A DNA stretch of 64,000 nt from Pseudomonadales bacterium (GTDB taxonomy: Bacteria > Pseudomonadota > Gammaproteobacteria > Pseudomonadales > Azotimanducaceae): assembly GCA_028281005.1 (NCBI GenBank), contig JANQKS010000074.1, forward strand, positions 1 to 64,000, in the 5' to 3' direction. The notes beneath the pieces are model-generated. The model worked only from the letters and a program-made list of their open reading frames with translations, did not search any database and was not told the DNA's origin. Shown in pieces: positions 24,296 to 33,541 of the stretch (positions are counted from its first letter, which is position 1; each line of letters starts with the position of its first letter). The position numbers were made by a program, and so were the translations under genes.

Positions 24296-25438
24296 ATGGC
24301 TAATCTACTGTTCTTTGTCAGTTCCATGGAAAGCGGCGGCGCTGAGCGTATCGCCGCGCTGCTGGCCAACACTTGGGCCAGCCGAGGTCACAGCGTCACC
24401 CTCGTGCCCACCTACTCCCAACGCGGCGAATGCCATCACCACCTCGCATCCGGGGTGAAGCTGGTGTTTTTAGCCGACATCGTTGACACCACCCAGCGTT
24501 CCATCCGTAGCCGTGTGCGGCGCTTGCAGGGCATACGTCAACTGATGAAACAGTCGCAGCCGGACGCGGTGGTGTCCTTTCTGAGCAACGTCAACACCGC
24601 CGTGCTGCTGTCGGCCATCGGTCTCGGTGTACGCGTGGTTGTTTCCGAACGTATCTATCCACCGTTACACCCCCTGAGCGGCCTGCAAACATGGCTACGC
24701 AAACGTATGTACCCCAGAGCGGCAGCCGTGGTCATGCAATCCGAGCGTGGCATTGAGTGGCTCAAACAAACCATACCCGGCAGCCACGGCGTTGTGCTCT
24801 ATAATCCGGTGCAATTTCCCTTGCCGGATTCCAACGCTCCGTGGTGCCCAGTACAGAGCATCCCCAGCGAGGCCAAGCTTATGTTGGCCGTTGGGCGCCT
24901 GGATCCGCAAAAAGGATTTGATCAGCTGTTACACGCCTTTACCCAAGCAGCAACACATCATCCCGAATGGCACCTGGCGGTCTTAGGAGAAGGTGCGGAG
25001 CGCGCCACCTTGGAAAACATCATCGCGCAGTCTACTTGCGCCGACCGAATTCATTTAATGGGGCAGGTAGGTAACCTTGGGGACTGGTATGAGCGCGCGG
25101 ACCTGTTTGTCCTCAGCTCACGTTATGAAGGCTTTCCTAACGCTTTGCTTGAGGCGATGAGTTATGGTGTGGCTGCAATCAGTACAGCCTGTGCCACCGG
25201 CCCCGATGAAATCATCGAACACGGGGTGAATGGCTGGTTATTGGAGGATGTCGACCTAAATAGCGATTTTTACGACAGCCTGGCGCAAGCATTGGCGCAC
25301 CTGATGGGAGATGCCCAACTGCGCACGCAACTGGGCCTCGAAGCCCAGGAGATTAAGCAAAACCTTACGCCCCAACACATAGCGGAACAGTGGGAGCAAC
25401 TGCTTATGGTCGACAGCCCGGCTACTGGCCCACACTGA
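24296..25438 (+). CDS. Family 4-type glycosyltransferase
   Basis: The 380-residue protein has the two-Rossmann GT-B layout. The N-terminus shows SSMESGGAERIAALLANTWASRG, typical of GT4 enzymes. The C-terminal domain has LAVGRLDPQKGFDQLLHAF, VLGEGAERATLE and SSRYEGFPNALLEAMSYG, the EX7E nucleotide-sugar site. It transfers a sugar to a lipid carrier, polysaccharide or similar acceptor in the cytoplasm. Its stop is two bases before the asparagine synthase-like gene, so the two are co-transcribed. The donor and acceptor are unknown. It follows a hairpin-rich leader. Confidence 0.88.
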   Translation: MANLLFFVSSMESGGAERIAALLANTWASRGHSVTLVPTYSQRGECHHHLASGVKLVFLADIVDTTQRSIRSRVRRLQGIRQLMKQSQPDAVVSFLSNVNTAVLLSAIGLGVRVVVSERIYPPLHPLSGLQTWLRKRMYPRAAAVVMQSERGIEWLKQTIPGSHGVVLYNPVQFPLPDSNAPWCPVQSIPSEAKLMLAVGRLDPQKGFDQLLHAFTQAATHHPEWHLAVLGEGAERATLENIIAQSTCADRIHLMGQVGNLGDWYERADLFVLSSRYEGFPNALLEAMSYGVAAISTACATGPDEIIEHGVNGWLLEDVDLNSDFYDSLAQALAHLMGDAQLRTQLGLEAQEIKQNLTPQHIAEQWEQLLMVDSPATGPH

Positions 25439-25440
25439 GG

Positions 25441-27363
25441 ATGTGCGGCATTGCAGGCATCGTCGACCCGCTAGGGCATCAGCCTGACGAAACCAACCGG
25501 CGTCTGGCGCAAAACATGACTCGCCGGCTACGCCACCGTGGCCCGGATGACCACGGGTTGTGGCAACAAGACAACGTCACTCTGGCCCATCAACGCCTCT
25601 CCATTGTGGACTTAAGCGCCGCTGGCCACCAACCGATGATATCTGCCGACGGCCGCTGGGTCTTAAGTTACAACGGTGAGATATACAACACTGAGCAACT
25701 ACGTAGCCAACTAAAGCACTCGATCTGGCGAGGCACTTCCGATTCCGAGGTGCTGCTGCAGGCCATTGCGGAGTTGGGCGTGTCAGCCGCAGTTGAGCAA
25801 CTGGTGGGTATGTTTGCTTTTGCGGTGTACGACACCCAGCAACGACAACTGTGGTTGTGCCGTGACCGTCTTGGCATCAAACCTTTGTACTATGGTTGGG
25901 TCGGTGAGCGTCTTGTTTTTGCGTCCGAGCTGCACGCCTTTGCCGAGTGCCGCGAACACCTGAGCATCAACCCCGCAGCGGTTACGACCTTCTTACGTCA
26001 CAGTTTTATCCCCGCACCCGCCAGTATTTATAAGGAAATACAAAAACTCACCCCCGGCACGCTGCTGTGCATCCACACCGCACGGGGCGCAGACCAAACA
26101 TCTGCAGCTGAGGTGTACTGGTCATTAAAGGATCATGTCGGCATCGATCCAGACGCTGATTTAGATACAACCCAACACCAATTGCTTGCACTGCTGCGTG
26201 ACGCGGTGAAAGACCGCCTGGTAGCCGACGTTCCGCTCGGTGCATTTCTTTCTGGCGGTTATGACTCATCATTGATCTGCGCGCTGATGCAGGAACAAGC
26301 CGATACAGCGGTGCGCACTTTTACCATCGGCTTTGACGACCCACGCTACAACGAAGCCGAACATGCCAGCAAAGTTGCGCAGCACCTGGGCTGCCTGCAC
26401 ACAGAGCTCTACGTCAGTGAACAGGATATGCTCGACAGCGTGGCGCAGTTACCACGGCTGTGTGACGAACCGTTCGCGGACGCCTCAATCCTGCCAACCT
26501 TCTTGGTCAGCCAGTTAGCGCGCAGTGCGGTGACCGTCGCCCTCAGCGGTGACGGGGGTGATGAGTTGTTTTGGGGTTATCATCGCTACCACACGGCGGA
26601 ACAGCTTTGGCGGCGTGTACAAAACGTGCCGCTTACGGCGCGCAAAGTCGCCTCGCACGTGCTGCAACATCCGTTTACCCAAACGATCACCAGGCCTTTT
26701 CCCGGCGGTGATTTGGGAGGGCGTCAAGGTCCGTTGAATCAAAAACTACGCACCGCCGGTGAGCTTTTGGCCAGCCCCGATCAAGCTACCCTCTATCAGG
26801 GCCTGATGTCTCACTGGCGCTCTCCGCACGAAGTTTGTCGATCTGCGGCGGAGTTGGAGACGGCTTACAATGACAGCTCACATTGGTCGCGCGGCTTTCC
26901 CAGCCTGCAGCGCATGGCTATCCAAGACACGCTCACCTATCTACCCGATGCCATTCTCACCAAGGTCGACCGCGCCAGTATGCTGGTTTCCCTGGAGGCG
27001 CGCGTTCCTTTGCTCGACCATCGCGTGGTCGAGTTTGTCAGCCACCTACCGGCGGAACTACGCAGGCAGCCCGGCGCACCAAAATACCTACTTAAGCGCA
27101 TCCTGAATCAATACGTGCCAGCTGCCATCACCGACCGGCCCAAACGAGGCTTTGGTGTGCCGTTGGACACATGGTTACGCGGTCCGCTACGCGAATGGGC
27201 AGAGCAGCTGTTGGACAAAAACACCATCACCGACCAAGGATTGCTGCATCCGCAGCCGATCCAACAGTTATGGCAGGCTCACCTCAGCGGGAAAGTCAAT
27301 AACAGCGCGCGTTTGTGGTCGGTTCTCATGTTGCAGGCCTGGCTCCAACAACAACGTGCGTAA
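25441..27363 (+). CDS. asnB: Asparagine synthase (glutamine-hydrolysing) family
   Basis: The 640-residue protein begins MCGIAGIVD, so Cys2 becomes the N-terminal nucleophile of the class II glutaminase domain (RHRGPDDHG, LAHQRLSIVDLS, YNGEIYN). The synthetase domain has the ATP-PPi loop LSGGYDSS and SGDGGDELFWGYHRY. ATG 25441 is required by the Cys2 rule; the frame open from 25390 overlaps the glycosyltransferase and is rejected. In exopolysaccharide and O-antigen clusters such enzymes amidate uronic acids or other sugars. Pairing with a glycosyltransferase supports that here, over simple asparagine supply. Confidence 0.9.
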   Translation: MCGIAGIVDPLGHQPDETNRRLAQNMTRRLRHRGPDDHGLWQQDNVTLAHQRLSIVDLSAAGHQPMISADGRWVLSYNGEIYNTEQLRSQLKHSIWRGTSDSEVLLQAIAELGVSAAVEQLVGMFAFAVYDTQQRQLWLCRDRLGIKPLYYGWVGERLVFASELHAFAECREHLSINPAAVTTFLRHSFIPAPASIYKEIQKLTPGTLLCIHTARGADQTSAAEVYWSLKDHVGIDPDADLDTTQHQLLALLRDAVKDRLVADVPLGAFLSGGYDSSLICALMQEQADTAVRTFTIGFDDPRYNEAEHASKVAQHLGCLHTELYVSEQDMLDSVAQLPRLCDEPFADASILPTFLVSQLARSAVTVALSGDGGDELFWGYHRYHTAEQLWRRVQNVPLTARKVASHVLQHPFTQTITRPFPGGDLGGRQGPLNQKLRTAGELLASPDQATLYQGLMSHWRSPHEVCRSAAELETAYNDSSHWSRGFPSLQRMAIQDTLTYLPDAILTKVDRASMLVSLEARVPLLDHRVVEFVSHLPAELRRQPGAPKYLLKRILNQYVPAAITDRPKRGFGVPLDTWLRGPLREWAEQLLDKNTITDQGLLHPQPIQQLWQAHLSGKVNNSARLWSVLMLQAWLQQQRA

Positions 27364-27400
27364 CGGCGCTCCTCTGGTCCACGCACCCCGCCCTCCCCAT

Positions 27401-27422
27401 CCTCCCCACCCCGTTGGGGAGG
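27401..27422 (+). terminator. Possible stem-loop after asnB-like gene
   Basis: CCTCCCCA and TGGGGAGG pair over 8 bp with loop ccccgt. No T-run follows. It may be a weak or rho-assisted end of the glycan unit. Confidence 0.35.
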
Positions 27423-27527
27423 AAGCTTGAAGGTATTACCCGTTCGGAAGTTTCCCAGCCTATTTGCCTGCACCATCCCGCGGCCTTAACATCAGGGGAA
27501 CACACACGCACAGGGGAGCCACAACAC

Positions 27528-28355
27528 ATGACAATCAGCGCATCCAACACCGATGAATTGCTGGTGGAACAAGACGGCCACGTCGTTACCATCACCCTCA
27601 ACCGGCCCGAACGTCTAAATGCCATCAGCCGCGACATGCTCGATGAGCTGTCGGCGAAAATGGTCGAAGCAGACAAAGACCCGGACGTACGCTGCATCAT
27701 TCTCACCGGTGCCGGCCGGGGTTTCTGCAGCGGCTTGGATCTCATCGATACCAGCGACCGCATGGAGGCCACCGGCGAAGCCAGCTCCCGCGGCGGCTCT
27801 AACCGCCCGCGCCAGCTATTTGACCTGCGCGATGCGCCCATTAACGTCATGTGGCACACAGACACGCCGATCATCTGCGCCATCAACGGTGCGGCGGCCG
27901 GCTACGGCATGGACATGACGCTGTTGTGTGACATGCGCATCATGGCGGACAACGCCAAGCTGGCCGCGGTCACGGCAAAACGTAACGTTGTGCCGGAAAG
28001 CGGCGGTACCTGGCTATTGCCGCGCTTGGTGGGTTGGGCCAAGGCTGCGGAGCTGTACTATCGCGGTCGCACCATCGGCGCTGAAGAGAGCTTAGAGATT
28101 GGCATTGTGAACGCGGTGGTCCCTAAAGATGAGTTGATGGACACCGCACGTACCTGGGCGCAGGAAGTCGCGGAAAATGCACCGATGGCCGTACAAACCA
28201 CCAAACGCATGATGCGCATGGGGCTGGAAGAATCCTACGACACAGCGGTGGATCATCTGATGGTGCATCTGGCCGGGATGTTCCAAAGCGAGGACTTCCA
28301 AGAAGGTCTGCGCGCCTTTGCCGAAAAACGTCCACCCAAGTTTACCGGGAGGTAA
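27528..28355 (+). CDS. Enoyl-CoA hydratase/isomerase family protein
   Basis: The 275-residue crotonase-fold protein has [27 protein letters not shown] (oxyanion hole) and [20 protein letters not shown], then [13 protein letters not shown] and the A-ELYYRG block. An acidic residue at the expected position (VVPESGG) fits a hydratase. It probably acts in a CoA-dependent beta-oxidation route. ATG 27528 with GGGGAG is the start; the frame open from 27315 overlaps asnB and is not coding. A decayed ABC gene begins just after the stop. Confidence 0.88.
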   Translation: MTISASNTDELLVEQDGHVVTITLNRPERLNAISRDMLDELSAKMVEADKDPDVRCIILTGAGRGFCSGLDLIDTSDRMEATGEASSRGGSNRPRQLFDLRDAPINVMWHTDTPIICAINGAAAGYGMDMTLLCDMRIMADNAKLAAVTAKRNVVPESGGTWLLPRLVGWAKAAELYYRGRTIGAEESLEIGIVNAVVPKDELMDTARTWAQEVAENAPMAVQTTKRMMRMGLEESYDTAVDHLMVHLAGMFQSEDFQEGLRAFAEKRPPKFTGR

Positions 28356-28366
28356 TCTAGGGAGCC

Positions 28367-28955
28367 TCTGCTGCAGGTCGAACCTGAAAGTCCACTTTCC
28401 CGTCACTGAAGGCGTGGTGATCAGCCGCCAGGTCGGCTCGGTTAAAGCAGTGGGAGGTGTGAGCTTCAAGCTTGCCCCAGGCGAAATCTTAAGCCTGGTG
28501 GGCGAATCGGGCTGCGGTAAGTCCACAACCGCGCTGGCGGTGCTGCGCATGTTGCAGGTGACCGACGGCTGTATCCGCTTTAACGGCGAAGACATCACTC
28601 ACCTTACGGCCAAACAGATGCAGCCATTTCGTTCGCGAACTGCTGGATCTGGTGGGCCTGCTGCCCGCCATGGCCGACCGTTATCCGCATGAATTTTCCG
28701 GCGGCCAACGACAACGCATCGGCATTGCTCGGGCCCTGGCGTTAGAACCTGACTTACTTATTCATTTCCCACGACTTGTCCGTGGTGCGCCACGTCAGCG
28801 AGCGTATTGCGGTGATATTCTTAGGCCAGATTGTTGAAACCCTTCCCCTGGATGCCGCTTTCATCCGCGCTGCACGCGTATCGACGACACAGGGGACGCC
28901 AATCCATGCCGCCAGCACGTGCCCCTACGTCAACCCCGGGGCGCGGGAGAAGTAG
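28367..28955 (+). pseudogene. Decayed Opp/Dpp-type ABC transporter ATP-binding protein
   Basis: Pieces of one ATPase occur in order but in different frames. First frame: [20 protein letters not shown], Walker [21 protein letters not shown] and [13 protein letters not shown]. The Q-loop part is lost. Next frame: signature [20 protein letters not shown] after [18 protein letters not shown]. Walker B is lost. Third frame: [20 protein letters not shown] (switch His) and a short C-terminus. At least two internal deletions with frameshifts make it non-functional. It belongs to peptide/nickel transporter ATPases of the OppF/DppF group; no partner permease is in the window. Confidence 0.88.
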
Positions 28956-28964
28956 CCTGCCACC

Positions 28965-28994
28965 TGTATCAGTGATAAATTGAACCGTGATACA
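28965..28994. promoter_or_regulatory. Palindromic TATCA/TGATA array upstream of VOC gene
   Basis: TGTATCA (28965-28971) and TGATACA (28988-28994) form a perfect 7-bp inverted repeat. The left arm also belongs to TATCAGTGATA (28967-28977). Three half-sites in 30 bp, 19 bp upstream of ATG 29013, suggest an operator for the catabolic unit, regulator unknown. Confidence 0.4.
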
Positions 28995-29012
28995 AAATGT
29001 GCGCGGAACAAC

Positions 29013-29510
29013 ATGATTGTAGGTATACATCACGTCGCCATCGGGGTACCGGACTTCGCTGCCGGACTACGCTTCTATACTGAAGTGCTGGGTTTTGAGC
29101 AGGTTGAGCAAGCTTCTTTTGCCGGCGCCAACCCCCAGGTTGAAGCAGCCATCGGGCTACGCGAACCGGCGGCACAGATGGCCATGCTGCGCGGCGGTAA
29201 CGCTCACATAGAGCTGTGGCAGTATGCAGAGCCTGAACCGCAAGACTTGCGCTCACGCCCGTGCGATTTTGGTTATCCGCACTTTGCGTTGGAGGTCAAA
29301 GACATTGAAGCCGAACATGCGCGCTTGAGTGCCGCGGGCATGAACTTTGTCGGGCCGCCGGTGGATTTTGGCGACAGTGCGGCCGTATACGGCAGTGACC
29401 CATTCGGTAATGTCATTGAAATCTACGAAATCCGCAATCCCGAACGCGCCCAACTGGCCAATACCCCCATGGCGCAAGGCCAGTTCCCGAGACAAGGTGA
29501 TTCACAGTAA
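29013..29510 (+). CDS. VOC family (glyoxalase/bleomycin resistance fold) protein
   Basis: The 165-residue protein begins IHHVAIGVPDFAAGLRFYTEVLGFEQVEQ, with HIELWQYAEP, YPHFALEVKDIEAEHARLSAAG and DPFGNVIEIYEI, giving the metal ligands (His, Glu) of the vicinal oxygen chelate fold. Members act as dioxygenases, isomerases or epimerases on CoA or aromatic intermediates. ATG 29013 is chosen over an upstream start at 28980. It is the first gene of a tight unit with a SnoaL-like and an acyl-CoA dehydrogenase-fold gene. Confidence 0.85.
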   Translation: MIVGIHHVAIGVPDFAAGLRFYTEVLGFEQVEQASFAGANPQVEAAIGLREPAAQMAMLRGGNAHIELWQYAEPEPQDLRSRPCDFGYPHFALEVKDIEAEHARLSAAGMNFVGPPVDFGDSAAVYGSDPFGNVIEIYEIRNPERAQLANTPMAQGQFPRQGDSQ

Positions 29511-29520
29511 GGGGCATCTC

Positions 29521-30063
29521 ATGAGCGACACTGGACAAATTCCATCTATGCAAGAGATGGCCAACCGCATGGCCATTGAAGATGTACTGAACAAACACAG
29601 CCGCGGCGTGGACCGCGCCGATGGCGATCTGTTGAAAAGCGCTTACTGGCCTGAGGCGGAAGTGGCCTACGGTGGCTTTAACGGACCGGCCCACAGATTT
29701 TGCGAAACCCTGCCTACCGCCATTAAACGATATGCCGCCACCGCCCATCGCGTCACTAACGTCAGCATCGATTTTTACGACGACGATGCGGTGGTGGAGT
29801 CCTACGTCACCGCCTATCACTATTTGGCGCTCGACGACGCACAAGACACCGAAATGACCTATGTCGGACGTTATGTAGATCACATACAACGCCGTGGTGA
29901 CCAATGGAAAATCATGTTCCGCCGTGTGGTGATGGAGTGGAACCAGAATCTCACTGCCACCGCACAATTTGACGGACCAACCTTCAGCGGTCTGGCGCGT
30001 GGTGGTCGTGCGCCAACGGATCCTTTGTATGAAATGCAACAAAAAGTCAGTGGAGGTAGTTAA
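29521..30063 (+). CDS. SnoaL-like/NTF2-fold protein
   Basis: The 180-residue protein has the NTF2-like cone fold pattern: MANRMAIEDVLNKHSRGVDRADGDLLKSAYWPEAEV at the front, then alternating strands ending in RRGDQWKIMFRRVVMEWNQN. Such proteins serve as small hydrolases, isomerases or dehydratases in steroid, polyketide and aromatic routes. AAGGGG lies upstream of ATG 29521. Its stop codon directly abuts the GTG of the next gene. A second SnoaL-like gene lies at 31297 on the opposite strand. Confidence 0.82.
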   Translation: MSDTGQIPSMQEMANRMAIEDVLNKHSRGVDRADGDLLKSAYWPEAEVAYGGFNGPAHRFCETLPTAIKRYAATAHRVTNVSIDFYDDDAVVESYVTAYHYLALDDAQDTEMTYVGRYVDHIQRRGDQWKIMFRRVVMEWNQNLTATAQFDGPTFSGLARGGRAPTDPLYEMQQKVSGGS

Positions 30064-31278
30064 GTGAATCAGAAGCTTTTAGAGATGCGGCTGGACGCGG
30101 TCGAAAACATGCGCGCCGACATTTTGGCCAGCGGCGACCAGGCCCAGGAAATGCGGCGCCTGCCTGACAACATCGTCGAGCAGTTAATTGACGAGGGCTT
30201 TTTCCGCTTCACCTTGCCGCCGGAACTTGGCGGTGAAGATGCAAGCTCCTTAGACACCATCAAGGTGCTGGAAGCCATAGCGGCCATCGATGCCTCCGTG
30301 GCCTGGAACGTGATGCTTGGCTCGGAGATTAACGCCATGGCGGCTGGCGGCATGGACCCGGAGTTGGCCAAAGAGGTCTATGTCGATAATCCGCGGGTGG
30401 TGATGTGTGGCGGCGGCGGACCAGGCACCACACCACCGCGCGCCGAACGCACCGAAGACGGGGGTGTACGTGTTTGGGGCCAATCGACCTTCATCAGCGG
30501 CTGCCACAACGCCACCTGGTGTTTTATGGCCGCCCCACTCATGCGCGGCGATGAACCTGAACTCAACGAACAAGGCCAGCCCACGTTTAAGCTGTGGATG
30601 CTGCACCGTGATCAGTGGGAAATTTTGGACACGTGGGATGTCGCAGGTTTACGCGGTTCCGGCAGCCACGACGTCAAAGCTGACGGCGCCTACGTAGAAC
30701 CGCGCTTTGTTGGCGTCGACTTAATGACCACACCGGCGCACTACGACAATCCCGTATTTCGTATGCCGGTACCTTTACGCCTGTCTTTCAACAAGGTGGC
30801 CATAGCGCTCGGTGTGGCCAAAGGTGCCTTAGAAACGTTCGCCGATCTGGCGCAAAACAAAATCCCCATGATGTCGACCAGTACGTTGAATCAGCGCCCA
30901 ATTGCGCAATACCGCATGGGCGAAGCCATGGCTAAATATCGCGCGGTGCGTACCTATGTGCTGCAAGCCATGCAGGATGTAGAAGATGAGTTGGCCGCCG
31001 GCGCGCCGGCCCCGGGCGCGGACACCACCATCAACGCTCGGCTGGCCTGCACCCACGGCGCCAACGTCTGTATGGAAGTGGTGGACAGCTTACACAACAC
31101 CGCCGGTACCAGCGGCATGCGCATGCACAGCCCGCTGGAGCGCAAGCTGCGTGACGCCCACGGATGCGCAACCCATCGCTGGGTATCACATCCGCTGTAT
31201 CAAGATTTAGGCAGCATCTTCCTGGGTAACGAACCCGATCCGGAATTTGCCGGTACCGGCGGACCGGCGCCAAAGTAG
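30064..31278 (+). CDS. Acyl-CoA dehydrogenase-fold flavin oxygenase/dehydrogenase
   Basis: The 404-residue protein has the acyl-CoA dehydrogenase fold but differs from true dehydrogenases. The middle block is STFISGCHNATWCF and the FMN/FAD-side motif GLRGSGSHDV matches group D flavin monooxygenases (HsaA, DszC and hydroxyphenylacetate types). The catalytic Glu block near the end is absent; VDSLHNTAGTSGM occupies it. I infer a hydroxylase needing a partner reductase, which is not in the unit. GTG 30064 follows the SnoaL stop directly, with GGAGG in front. Confidence 0.8.
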   Translation: MNQKLLEMRLDAVENMRADILASGDQAQEMRRLPDNIVEQLIDEGFFRFTLPPELGGEDASSLDTIKVLEAIAAIDASVAWNVMLGSEINAMAAGGMDPELAKEVYVDNPRVVMCGGGGPGTTPPRAERTEDGGVRVWGQSTFISGCHNATWCFMAAPLMRGDEPELNEQGQPTFKLWMLHRDQWEILDTWDVAGLRGSGSHDVKADGAYVEPRFVGVDLMTTPAHYDNPVFRMPVPLRLSFNKVAIALGVAKGALETFADLAQNKIPMMSTSTLNQRPIAQYRMGEAMAKYRAVRTYVLQAMQDVEDELAAGAPAPGADTTINARLACTHGANVCMEVVDSLHNTAGTSGMRMHSPLERKLRDAHGCATHRWVSHPLYQDLGSIFLGNEPDPEFAGTGGPAPK

Positions 31279-31294
31279 GCCGCTGGCAAGCGGC
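31279..31294. terminator. Small hairpin between convergent genes
   Basis: GCCGCT-ggca-AGCGGC, a perfect 6-bp stem, fills the 18-bp gap between two convergent genes. No T-run, so its terminator role is uncertain. Confidence 0.35.
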
Positions 31295-31296
31295 GG

Positions 31297-31722
31297 CTAC
31301 TGCGGCGGCGGGGAAATGCGAGTGCCGCGGCTGACCAGTTCGTGACGCACAATTTTCCAACCGCCGTCAGCCTGACGACGCATTTTGGTGAGATAGGTCG
31401 CCCACAAGGTGAGGATCGCACCCTCCTGCTCCCTCATATAATGTAGCGCCTGCACATCGGTGCGGGCATCTGCGTCATCGCCGTCAATGGTGGCATACAC
31501 CGGCGACAGCATGTGTTGGGTCGCATCAAATGCTTCCAGCGCGCCGCGCACATAGTCCGTCCACGCATCACCGCCGTTAACCGTCTCCTGACCGAAGCCG
31601 ACCACCTCAACATCGTCGGCAAAACAACTGCGGTATAGATCCAAATCCCGGTCGTCCACGCCGGCGGCGTAACGCTGCATTACATCCTGCACAGCAAGCC
31701 GATCTTCTGCCCAACTACTCAT
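31297..31722 (-). CDS. SnoaL-like/NTF2-fold protein
   Basis: The 141-residue protein fits the SnoaL-like fold: DRLAVQDVMQRYAAGVDDRDLDLYRSCFADDVEVVGFG, then TQHMLSPVYATIDGDDADARTDVQALHY and the closing GGWKIVRHELVSRGTR. The start Met at 31722 has GGGAGAAAC upstream. It is shorter and only distantly related to the SnoaL-like protein at 29521. Function unknown; placement between catabolic enzymes suggests a role in ring or side-chain chemistry. Confidence 0.82.
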   Translation of the reverse strand: MSSWAEDRLAVQDVMQRYAAGVDDRDLDLYRSCFADDVEVVGFGQETVNGGDAWTDYVRGALEAFDATQHMLSPVYATIDGDDADARTDVQALHYMREQEGAILTLWATYLTKMRRQADGGWKIVRHELVSRGTRISPPPQ

Positions 31723-31809
31723 AGTTTCTCCCTCTGACTCATCTCTGGTTGTAATGTGTTCTGACTAACGCTGTCTAAGTCCGTCTTACCCGACGCAGAA
31801 AGGCGCAGT

Positions 31810-32427
31810 CTAGCGGTCACCCCACCGGTTCCAATAAGTCACTTCTTGCGCCGACCGGCGCTCGGCACGCCTCAACACCGCACCCTTGGTATAGCCAACC
31901 GGCAACATCACCGTCTGTAGCGTGCCTGCCGGCATATCCAGGACCGCAGCCACTTCTTGTTGGCGCGACGATAACAAGGTGGTCCACGTAGAACCGATGT
32001 CACGCGCGCGCAGTGCCAACATCAGCGACCAAGCGGCAGGCAAAATCGAACCGTAATAGGCGACGTTCGAAGAGACTTGGTCGTCCAGCGGCTCACCTTC
32101 AACACACACAAAAACCATCGCCGGTATTTCGTGCAGGCGTTCGATCAGCGCCTTATGTGTGGGTTTCAGCGGCATATTGCGCTGCTCCAGCAAGCCCAAG
32201 AGAACTTCGCGGTAGAGCTCGGCGATGGCAGCCTTCTGCGCGGCTTCATCGACCACAACAAAACGCCAGGATTCACCGGCAATGCCGGTGGGCGCCTGTA
32301 CCGCAACATCAATGCAGTCGAACAATACCTGGCGCGGTAGCGGGCGTTCAAAGTCCAGCTTCCGGCGTACCGAGCGCGCTGTACTCAATACCTCATCTAT
32401 GAGCGCCAAATCCAAGGCTTCAGCCAT
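31810..32427 (-). CDS. Nitroreductase family protein
   Basis: The 205-residue protein has the nitroreductase FMN fold: TARSVRRKLDFERPLPRQVL (the phosphate-binding S-x-R), CIDVAVQAPTGIAGESWRFVVV, and GSILPAAWSLMLALRARDIGSTWTT, with the late LPVGYTKG. Members reduce nitro groups, quinones, flavins or enones. ATG 32427 has AGGAA upstream; the frame is open to 32463. It is divergent from the LLM gene at 32547. It could act as an ene-type reductase or as flavin reductase for the flavin oxygenase at 30064. Confidence 0.86.
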   Translation of the reverse strand: MAEALDLALIDEVLSTARSVRRKLDFERPLPRQVLFDCIDVAVQAPTGIAGESWRFVVVDEAAQKAAIAELYREVLLGLLEQRNMPLKPTHKALIERLHEIPAMVFVCVEGEPLDDQVSSNVAYYGSILPAAWSLMLALRARDIGSTWTTLLSSRQQEVAAVLDMPAGTLQTVMLPVGYTKGAVLRRAERRSAQEVTYWNRWGDR

Positions 32428-32546
32428 CTGTGTGGTTCCTGTTTTATACGGCGCGGCCGCCAAGCGTTTCGGCTGTTATAACGGCGAGACTCGCCACTGC
32501 TTTAGAGCCTACAATGAAAGGCTTGGAGAAGTAAGTAAGCAACACC

Positions 32547-33536
32547 ATGACCACACTTTCTGTTCTGGATTTATCGCCTATCGTGGAAGGCGGCAGCACC
32601 AGCGAGGCGTTGGCAAACACCCTGAGCTTAGCCCAAGCCGCAGAGCGTCTCGGTTACCACCGCTATTGGCTCGCGGAACACCACAACATGCGCGGCATCG
32701 CCAGCGCGGCTACCGCCGTGGTCATTTCGCATGTGGCCGCTGGCACGCAACACATTCGTGTTGGCGCCGGCGGTATCATGTTGCCCAACCACGCGCCGCT
32801 GATGGTGGCGGAGCAATTCGGCACGCTCGAAGCTCTGTTTCCGGGGCGCATCGACTTAGGGCTCGGCCGCGCTCCGGGCACCGACGGCATGACCGCACAC
32901 GCCTTGCGGCGCACGTTACACAGCGATCCGAACAAGTTTCCCCAGGACGTCATTGAGTTACGCGAGTATTTGAAAGACGCACCGCCTGAACAAAAGGTGA
33001 CCGCGGTCCCAGGGCATGGCTCCCATGTGCCGTTGTACATCTTGGGTTCAAGTTTGTTTGGCGCGCAACTGGCGGCCATTCTCGGCCTACCGTTTGCGTT
33101 TGCTTCACACTTTGCGCCCCAAGCCATGATGCAGGCCATTGATATTTACCGCAGTGAGTTTGACCCCTCGGATCAACTGCAGGCACCTCACGTCATCCTT
33201 GGCTTCAACATCTGCGCTGCGGACACCGAGGCGGAAGCCAAATATCACCGCACCTCAAGTTTGCAGGCATTTCTGAATTTACGCTTCGGTAACCCGGGCA
33301 AGCTACCCAAACCTGTGGAAGGTTTCGAAGAACAACTTTCAGAGCAACAACAGCAGGTGTTGGCGCAAGTCAGCTCCGCTTCAGCGGTCGGCACCGGGGA
33401 ACAGGTGCGCGCGCAAGTGCGTACGTTTCTTGAGCAAACCCAGGCGGATGAGCTCATTGTTGTTGGTCAGATTTACGACCATGCCGCCCGCGTCAAAAGT
33501 TATGAGATTGCAGCAGCCGCGTGCGCCGATTTGTGA
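32547..33536 (+). CDS. LLM class flavin-dependent oxidoreductase (MsnO8/YhbW-like)
   Basis: The 329-residue protein starts [22 protein letters not shown], then [47 protein letters not shown] and [15 protein letters not shown]. These are hallmarks of the YhbW/MsnO8 branch of luciferase-like monooxygenases, which bind FMN. It differs strongly from the two other LLM genes in the window. Substrate unknown. The C-terminal part is Gln/Glu-rich. It is divergent from the nitroreductase, a pairing that could give flavin supply. Confidence 0.88.
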   Translation: MTTLSVLDLSPIVEGGSTSEALANTLSLAQAAERLGYHRYWLAEHHNMRGIASAATAVVISHVAAGTQHIRVGAGGIMLPNHAPLMVAEQFGTLEALFPGRIDLGLGRAPGTDGMTAHALRRTLHSDPNKFPQDVIELREYLKDAPPEQKVTAVPGHGSHVPLYILGSSLFGAQLAAILGLPFAFASHFAPQAMMQAIDIYRSEFDPSDQLQAPHVILGFNICAADTEAEAKYHRTSSLQAFLNLRFGNPGKLPKPVEGFEEQLSEQQQQVLAQVSSASAVGTGEQVRAQVRTFLEQTQADELIVVGQIYDHAARVKSYEIAAAACADL

Positions 33537-33541
33537 TGTGG

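Noticed and set aside
24030-24303. Open frames across the hairpin array, first taken for a small mobile-element gene
   Set aside because: They follow the palindromes rather than codon bias, and no transposase motif or target-site duplication was seen.
27401-27422. Strong intrinsic terminator after the asparagine synthase-like gene
   Set aside because: The stem is sound but no T-run follows, so it is only listed with low confidence.
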